From the NCBI GenBank assembly GCA_023382655.1, contig JAHDWK010000007.1, forward strand, positions 62,001-126,000: a DNA stretch of 64,000 bases, given 5' to 3'. Positions 59,618 through 64,000 of the stretch are shown in pieces. Positions within the stretch are counted from its first letter, which is position 1. Each line of letters opens with the position of its first letter. Both the position numbers and the translations under genes were made by a program. Origin of the DNA: Anaerolineae bacterium. Lineage in GTDB: Bacteria > Chloroflexota > Anaerolineae > Promineifilales > Promineifilaceae. The notes below the pieces were generated by a model, which saw nothing but the letters and a program-made list of their open reading frames with translations, searched no databases and was not told the DNA's origin.

Positions 59618-60250
59618 ATGTCTAAAAGATGGGACTTTTCCGCTTTTACCCGCCCGGCGCAAGAAGTGGCCCCGGCGTTATTAGGGCAGAAACTCGTGCG
59701 GGTGGTAAATGGACAGATAGTCAGCGGCCTCATCGTGGAAACTGAGGCGTACTGCGACGGCGACGCCCCCGACCTGGCCTGCCACGGCGACCGGGCTAAC
59801 AAGGGCCAACCCACACCACGCACGGCCGTGATGTTTGGCCCCGCCGGTCACGCTTACGTCTATTTCACCTACGGTATGCACTGGATGTTTAACGTGGTTA
59901 CCGGCCAGACCGGGCAGGCCAACGCGGTATTGATTCGGGCCTTGCAGCCACTTGATGGGATAGAATGGATGCAGCAGCAGCGTGGCGCACGGCCGTTGGC
60001 CTCACGACCACTGGTCGCACTGACCAACGGCCCCGCCAAACTGGCCCAAGCCCTGGCCATTGACCAATCACTCAACGGGGCAAACCTGTGTGATCCGGAT
60101 GGGGTTATATGGATTGAAATGGGCACGGCCGTCAACCCCACCGACATCGGCACCGGCCCCCGCATCGGCCTGGGGCAAACACCCGAACCCTGGCTTTCCA
60201 TGCCCTGGCGCTATTGGATAAAAGATAACCTTTACGTATCTAAAAAATGA
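59618..60250 (+). CDS. DNA-3-methyladenine glycosylase (AAG/MPG family)
   Basis: The 210-residue protein matches the AAG/MPG fold of alkyladenine glycosylases: VNGQIVSGLIVETEAYCDGDAPDLACHG with the catalytic Glu, RTAVMFGPAGHAYVYFTYGMHWMFNVV with the intercalating Tyr, and TNGPAKLAQALAIDQSLNG. It removes alkylated purines in base-excision repair in the cytoplasm. GAAGGA precedes the ATG; it begins 15 bases after the DUF2723 stop. Confidence 0.93.
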   Translation: MSKRWDFSAFTRPAQEVAPALLGQKLVRVVNGQIVSGLIVETEAYCDGDAPDLACHGDRANKGQPTPRTAVMFGPAGHAYVYFTYGMHWMFNVVTGQTGQANAVLIRALQPLDGIEWMQQQRGARPLASRPLVALTNGPAKLAQALAIDQSLNGANLCDPDGVIWIEMGTAVNPTDIGTGPRIGLGQTPEPWLSMPWRYWIKDNLYVSKK

Positions 60251-60254
60251 ACAA

Positions 60255-60324
60255 AATCCACAGATTCCGCAGATTACCCAGATTTATTTCTTAAATCGGT
60301 GGAATCTGTGTAATCTGTGGATTA
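60255..60324. repeat. Imperfect hairpin AATCCACAGATT / AATCTGTGGATT
   Basis: AATCCACAGATTCCGCAGATT pairs imperfectly with the region 60301-60324. It fills the spacer between the glycosylase and FabI genes and is probably a weak terminator. No ACGGCCGT octamer. Confidence 0.6.
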
Positions 60325-60334
60325 CAGGAGAAAC

Positions 60335-61126
60335 ATGAAACTACTCGAAGGCAAAAAAGCACTCATTTTTGGTATCGCCAACAAAAACTCCATCGCCTGG
60401 GGCATTGCCCAGGCGCTACACGAACATGGGGCGCAGTTGGCGTTTAGTTATGGTTTTGAGCAGTTGGAAAAACGAGTACGGCCGTTAGCCGAACAACTCG
60501 GCGTCGAATTTGTAGAGGAATGTAACATCGAAGACGACGCCCAAATTGCGACCACCTTCCAAAAGGTGGGCGACCATTTTGGCAACCTGGACATCCTGGT
60601 ACACGCCATTGCCCACGCCAAACGGGAGGATTTGGACGGCCGTTTTGTAGACACCAGCCGTGATGGTTTTCGCCTGGCTATGGACGTCAGCGTCTACAGT
60701 CTGGTCTCCCTCACCCGTGCCGCCGCCCCCCTGATGACCAATGGTGGCAGCGTCCTTTGCCTCACCTACTACGGCGCGGAAAAAGTCATCCCCCACTACA
60801 ACGTCATGGGCGTAGCTAAAGCCGCCCTGGAAGCCAGCACCCGCTACCTGGCGGCCGACCTCGGCCCACAAAACATCCGCGTCAACGCCATCTCCGCCGG
60901 GCCAATCAAAACCCTTTCCGCCTCCGGCATTGCCGGTTTCCGCAAAATGCTGCACTACGTGGAAGAACGCGCCCCCCTGCGCCGCAACGTAGACCAGCGA
61001 GAAGTCGGCCAGACCGCCCTCTGGTTATGCAGCGACCTGAGCAGCGGCGTCACCGGTGAAATTATCTACGTAGACGCCGGTTATCACATTTTGGGTATGC
61101 CCGAACCACCGGAAAAGTGGGAATAG
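60335..61126 (+). CDS. fabI: Enoyl-[acyl-carrier-protein] reductase (NADH)
   Basis: The 263-residue cytoplasmic SDR-type enzyme reduces enoyl-ACP in the last step of each fatty-acid elongation cycle. It has the FabI cofactor region ([19 protein letters not shown]), the catalytic [14 protein letters not shown] (Tyr-x6-Lys), the second Tyr in [10 protein letters not shown], and [12 protein letters not shown]. The start is the ATG after ACAGGAG (RBS 60325-60330); a frame start six codons upstream lies in the repeat hairpin and lacks an RBS. A strong terminator follows. Confidence 0.95.
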   Translation: MKLLEGKKALIFGIANKNSIAWGIAQALHEHGAQLAFSYGFEQLEKRVRPLAEQLGVEFVEECNIEDDAQIATTFQKVGDHFGNLDILVHAIAHAKREDLDGRFVDTSRDGFRLAMDVSVYSLVSLTRAAAPLMTNGGSVLCLTYYGAEKVIPHYNVMGVAKAALEASTRYLAADLGPQNIRVNAISAGPIKTLSASGIAGFRKMLHYVEERAPLRRNVDQREVGQTALWLCSDLSSGVTGEIIYVDAGYHILGMPEPPEKWE

Positions 61127-61131
61127 TATGA

Positions 61132-61162
61132 GTAAGCCGCCAAATGGAATTTGGCGGCTTAC
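61132..61162 (+). terminator. Hairpin terminator after fabI
   Basis: GTAAGCCGCCAAAT, loop GGA, ATTTGGCGGCTTAC: a 14-bp perfect stem five bases after the fabI stop. The following T run is short (TTGCGTTT). Confidence 0.8.
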
Positions 61163-61168
61163 TTGCGT

Positions 61169-61196
61169 TTGACAAACCAGAGTCATCCGCTATACT
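61169..61196 (+). promoter_or_regulatory. Sigma-70-type promoter of metK
   Basis: Perfect -35 TTGACA (61169-61174), 16-bp spacer, TATACT (61191-61196, five of six). Transcription would start about 30 bases before the riboswitch. Confidence 0.8.
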
Positions 61197-61234
61197 GGCG
61201 GCCAATTTTGTGACATTGATTTGTCAAATTCACA

Positions 61235-61335
61235 ATCTTATCCAGAGCAGTGGAGGGACCGGCCCGATGAAACTGCAGCAACCCCCAATTCAGGGAAAGG
61301 TGCTAATTCCGGCAGCCGAGGCTGAATGATAAGAG
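61235..61335 (+). ncRNA. SAM-I (S-box) riboswitch
   Basis: The S-box consensus is plain: CTTATCCAGAGCAGTGGAGG, GACCGGCCCGATGAAACTGC, AGCAACCCCC, AAAGGTGCTAATTCCGGCAG and the closing GATAAGAG, which pairs with CTTATC to form P1. In known members SAM binding lets a downstream terminator form. The terminator at 61353-61386 and metK follow directly. Confidence 0.96.
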
Positions 61336-61352
61336 GAAACTGGATAGTCAGT

Positions 61353-61386
61353 AAAAGCCTCTTGTGTAGCCAGGAGGCTTTTTTTG
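61353..61386 (+). terminator. Riboswitch-controlled terminator
   Basis: AAAAGCCTC, an 11-base loop, GAGGCTTTTTTT. The stem is followed by a T run ending 38 bases before the metK start codon. It should form when SAM is bound. Confidence 0.9.
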
Positions 61387-61423
61387 TTGGTTAATAGATA
61401 TTTACTTTGGAGGTATAGATAAC

Positions 61424-62653
61424 ATGCTCAATTTTATGGCAGCACCCAGTTTGCTGTTCACGTCTGAATCGGTGACCGAAGGTCACCCGGACAAAATGTG
61501 CGACCAGATTAGCGACGCCGTATTGGACGCCATTCTGGCCCAGGACCCCTATGCGCGGGTGGCTTGCGAAACGGCCGTCAAAACCGGCTTCGTCATGCTC
61601 CTCGGCGAAATCACCACGTCCGCCCATGTCAATTATGACAAACTGGTGCGCCAGGTGGTGAATGACATTGGCTTCGACAGTAGCGACAAAGGGTTCGATG
61701 GCAACACCTGTTCCGTCCAGGTCGCCATCGCCGCTCAAAGCGCCGACATCGCCCAGGGCGTGGACAAAGCTCTGGAGTACCGCCACCAGAACGGCAACCA
61801 GGACGCCGAAATTGAGGCATTGGGCGCCGGCGACCAGGGCATGATGTTTGGCTTCGCCTGCAATGAAACCGAAGCCCTCATGCCCCTGCCCATCCACCTG
61901 GCCCACGCCCTCACCCGCCGCTTAAGCCAGGTGCGCCGCGATGGTACCTTGCCCTGGGTGCGCCCAGACGGTAAAGCCCAGGTGACGGTGGAATACAGTT
62001 ATGGCAAACCCCGCCGCATCACCACCGTTCTCGTCAGCACCCAACACGCGCCCGAAATAGATAATGAGACCGTTCGCCAGGGTATCATCCAACATGTCAT
62101 CCTACCCGTCATCCCGGCCCACCTGGTGGATGAGGAGATGCGCATTTACGTGAATCCCACCGGCCGTTTTGTGGTCGGTGGCCCGCTGGGAGATGCCGGT
62201 TTAACCGGACGTAAAATCATCGTAGACACTTATGGTGGCATGGGGCGGCATGGCGGCGGCGCGTTCAGCGGCAAGGATTGCACCAAAGTGGACCGCAGCG
62301 CTGCTTACGCGGCTCGCTGGGTCGCCAAGAATCTGGTGGCAGCCGGTCTGGCCGAACGCTGCGAAGTGCAGGTAGCCTATGCCATTGGCGTGGCCCGCCC
62401 CCTGAGCGTCAACGTGGAAACGTTTGGCACCAGCCAATACAGTTCGGAACAGTTGGGGCAGTTGATTGAAGAGCATTTTGATCTGCGACCCGGCGCGATC
62501 ATCCATGACCTGGATTTGCGCCGGCCCATTTACCGGGCAACGGCCGTTTATGGACATTTTGGTCGCCATGATATTGACGCCCCCTGGGAAAATACGGATC
62601 GGGCGGAGGCGCTGCGGGTGGCCGCGGCCCGGTTTGAACCGGTTTATGCCTGA
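61424..62653 (+). CDS. metK: S-adenosylmethionine synthetase
   Basis: The 409-residue cytoplasmic enzyme makes SAM from methionine and ATP. It has all the signatures: [35 protein letters not shown] and [19 protein letters not shown]. Length is normal. RBS GGAGGTATAG precedes the ATG. It is under the SAM-I riboswitch, so its expression should fall when SAM is abundant. It has only two ACGGCCGT octamers. Confidence 0.97.
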   Translation: MLNFMAAPSLLFTSESVTEGHPDKMCDQISDAVLDAILAQDPYARVACETAVKTGFVMLLGEITTSAHVNYDKLVRQVVNDIGFDSSDKGFDGNTCSVQVAIAAQSADIAQGVDKALEYRHQNGNQDAEIEALGAGDQGMMFGFACNETEALMPLPIHLAHALTRRLSQVRRDGTLPWVRPDGKAQVTVEYSYGKPRRITTVLVSTQHAPEIDNETVRQGIIQHVILPVIPAHLVDEEMRIYVNPTGRFVVGGPLGDAGLTGRKIIVDTYGGMGRHGGGAFSGKDCTKVDRSAAYAARWVAKNLVAAGLAERCEVQVAYAIGVARPLSVNVETFGTSQYSSEQLGQLIEEHFDLRPGAIIHDLDLRRPIYRATAVYGHFGRHDIDAPWENTDRAEALRVAAARFEPVYA

Positions 62654-62783
62654 CCTGATTCAATACCCGTAATTTCCTAATGCCTTCACGCTTTCTTTAT
62701 GCCATAATAGCTGCCATTGAATCATTTTCATTGTAGGAAAGCCTGGTAGTTTCAAGTGCTTTTCGCCAAACGAGGAGCAAAAA

Positions 62784-63164
62784 GTGACATTCACGATTCT
62801 GGTGGTAGATGATGAACCGGCCCTGCGTGACCTGATTGGGCAAATGCTGGAAATTGGGGGATATGCTGTCCAGGAAGCCAGCGATGGCGAAGAAGCGCTG
62901 GATATGATTGACGAAACGCCGCCAGATGCGGTGATTCTGGATGTGATGATGCCGGAGATGGATGGGATTACGGTGTGCAAGAGGCTGCGGGCGAATCCGG
63001 CTACAGCTTCATTGCCCATTGTTATGCTCAGCGGCAAGACACAGCGCGAGGCGGTGGCCGAAGGGTTGGCCGCCGGGGCCAACAAGTATTTGTGCAAACC
63101 AGCCTCGTTTGAAGAGTTGATGGCGAGTTTAGAGGAAGTGTTGTCGGCTACGGCCGTGCGCTAA
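62784..63164 (+). CDS. Single-domain response regulator (CheY-like)
   Basis: The 126-residue REC domain carries the acidic pair VVDDEP, the phospho-acceptor Asp in VILDVMMPEMDG, the Ser/Thr in VMLSGKTQ and the conserved Lys in LCKPASFEEL. No output domain is attached, so it acts through protein contact. The start is GTG, with GAGGAG seven to eight bases before it. The nearest histidine kinase is far away, so its partner is not known. Confidence 0.93.
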   Translation: MTFTILVVDDEPALRDLIGQMLEIGGYAVQEASDGEEALDMIDETPPDAVILDVMMPEMDGITVCKRLRANPATASLPIVMLSGKTQREAVAEGLAAGANKYLCKPASFEELMASLEEVLSATAVR

Positions 63165-63178
63165 CCCCCTACGCACTT

Positions 63179-63218
63179 AAAGACCAGACAGGTCTGTGAG
63201 ACCTGTCTGGTCTTTTTA
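63179..63218. terminator. Bidirectional rho-independent terminator
   Basis: A perfect 17-bp stem beginning AAAGACCAGACAGGTCT, loop GTG, then T-rich sequence TTTTTATTTT; an A run on the other side makes it work for the convergent TauE gene too. Confidence 0.93.
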
Positions 63219-63223
63219 TTTTC

Positions 63224-64000
63224 CTATCCCTGAAACAGTCGGGACAAAAACTCAAAGACACCTAACAACTGCGCGGCCGACACCGCCACCACGATGATGA
63301 CCACCCAGCGTACAAACTGGGCGCCACGTTTCACGGCTACACGCGCCGCCAGCCAGGCCCCCAACGAATTACCAATCGCCAGAATCAGCCCAATCCCCCA
63401 GGCCACCTGATCGTTGGCGATAAACACCAGCAGCGACGAGATGGTAAAGGCCAGCACAATCAGATTCTTGACGGCGTTGGCACGCACCAGGTTGTAACCC
63501 ACGTTCAGCACCAGCGCCGCCAATAAGAAAATGCCCACCCCGGCTTGAATAAAACCGCCATAGATGCCAATGACAAAAAAGATGAGCAGTTGTACCAGCG
63601 ACGGCCGTTCCTGTAGATGCTGCATATCGCCCTGTACCCACCGTTTGGGGTCTACAAACAACGTCACCAACATCACAATCATCAGCGCGCCAATGACCTT
63701 TTCCATCAGCGCCTCATCCAGGTCTACGGCGATTTGCGCGCCGATGATGGAGCCGATGATGGCGGGGACAGACAACATCAGCCCGCCGCGCATATCCATC
63801 ATCCCCTTGCGGCGGAAGCTCTCGGTGGAGACTACATTTTGAAAGAGGATGCCCACGCGGTTGGTGCCATTGGCAACGTTAGCCGGTAGGCCCAGAAAGA
63901 TGAGCACGGGCAAGGTAATGAGCGAGCCGCTGCCCGCCAGGGTGTTAATGAATCCGGCGGCAATGCCGGCGATGATAACGGCTAGATAGATGGGCCATTC
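63224..64000 (-). CDS. TauE/SafE-family sulfite exporter-like permease (5' end missing)
   Basis: The frame is open to the window end, so at least 258 residues with the N-terminus missing. The visible part has the family pattern: GFINTLAGSGSLITLPVLIFLGLPANVANGTNRV and AGVGIFLLAALVLNVG, with about seven transmembrane helices. The repeated halves (GSG...N.. and QAGVG...) are typical of the DUF81/TauE fold, which exports sulfite or organosulfonates, although many members are uncharacterised. The TTG at 63913 is not the true start, because homology continues upstream of it. Confidence 0.9.
   Translation of the reverse strand, partial: EWPIYLAVIIAGIAAGFINTLAGSGSLITLPVLIFLGLPANVANGTNRVGILFQNVVSTESFRRKGMMDMRGGLMLSVPAIIGSIIGAQIAVDLDEALMEKVIGALMIVMLVTLFVDPKRWVQGDMQHLQERPSLVQLLIFFVIGIYGGFIQAGVGIFLLAALVLNVGYNLVRANAVKNLIVLAFTISSLLVFIANDQVAWGIGLILAIGNSLGAWLAARVAVKRGAQFVRWVVIIVVAVSAAQLLGVFEFLSRLFQG

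Noticed and set aside
1..64000. tRNA, rRNA or insertion sequence
   Set aside because: I looked for cloverleaf-like segments, rRNA consensus stretches and transposase motifs (DDE, HUH, serine or tyrosine recombinase) and found none.

Overview
The window looks like chromosome of a free-living, Gram-variable filamentous-type bacterium, most probably a Chloroflexota member of the Anaerolineae or a related class. The grounds are moderate GC, many secreted or lipoprotein proteins with Pro/Thr-rich linkers, C-terminal YLPxxxKP tails that I associate with Chloroflexota exported proteins, a menaquinone-type hydrolase, and a mosaic of unrelated genes in short operons. This assignment is an inference. 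There is no rRNA, no tRNA, no transposase, no phage gene and no CRISPR array that I can see.

Layout. 0-10 kb: RlmA-like rRNA methyltransferase, a LacI regulator divergent from a very large secreted GH16 glucanase with two operators between them, a small membrane protein, MurJ and another small membrane protein. 10-19.4 kb: AsnS, a flippase-like membrane protein, Nudix and PfkB proteins, a DUF305 protein, an endonuclease III-like glycosylase overlapping a GAF histidine kinase, and a PH-like membrane protein. 19.4-28.2 kb (minus strand): a secreted subtilase with kelch and PKD domains, a 1122-residue fusion of an indoleamine-dioxygenase-like heme domain with a flavin reductase and cytochrome b5, a REC-CBS regulator coupled to it, and RidA. 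28.4-41.3 kb: envelope and secreted proteins (WD40 lipoprotein, a lipoprotein sharing its leader, a PQQ-type sugar dehydrogenase, two tandem membrane-anchored phospholipase D-like proteins, an SH3/TolB-like lipoprotein). 41.3-52.4 kb: cupin, formate dehydrogenase-like molybdoenzyme, OsmC, metallo-hydrolase, Uma2, an atypical SDR, a disulfide-reductase-like flavoprotein without its cysteines, and secreted or anchored proteins. 52.4-64 kb: a DCC/DUF393 thiol oxidoreductase whose second active-site Cys codon is TGA followed by a SECIS-like hairpin (selenoprotein candidate), PhoU, a MenH-like hydrolase, a vanadium haloperoxidase, a giant DUF2723 membrane protein, 3-methyladenine glycosylase, FabI, MetK under a SAM-I riboswitch, a CheY-like regulator and a TauE/SafE permease cut by the window end.

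Two genome-wide sequence signatures dominate. First, the palindrome ACGGCCGT occurs about 160 times by my eye count (one or two expected from composition), inside genes and between them, like the HIP1 octamer of cyanobacteria. Second, spacers between genes are filled with degenerate 7-8 bp tandem repeats (GATTACC, GTGAGCA, GCGTGAT, TCATTGG types) and long perfect hairpins. Some of these repeats provide the last codons and stop codons of genes, and several lie in frame inside genes, notably the DUF2723 gene.

The best candidates for something undescribed are the self-contained IDO-reductase-b5 fusion and the TGA-containing DCC protein, followed by the octamer/heptamer repeat system.
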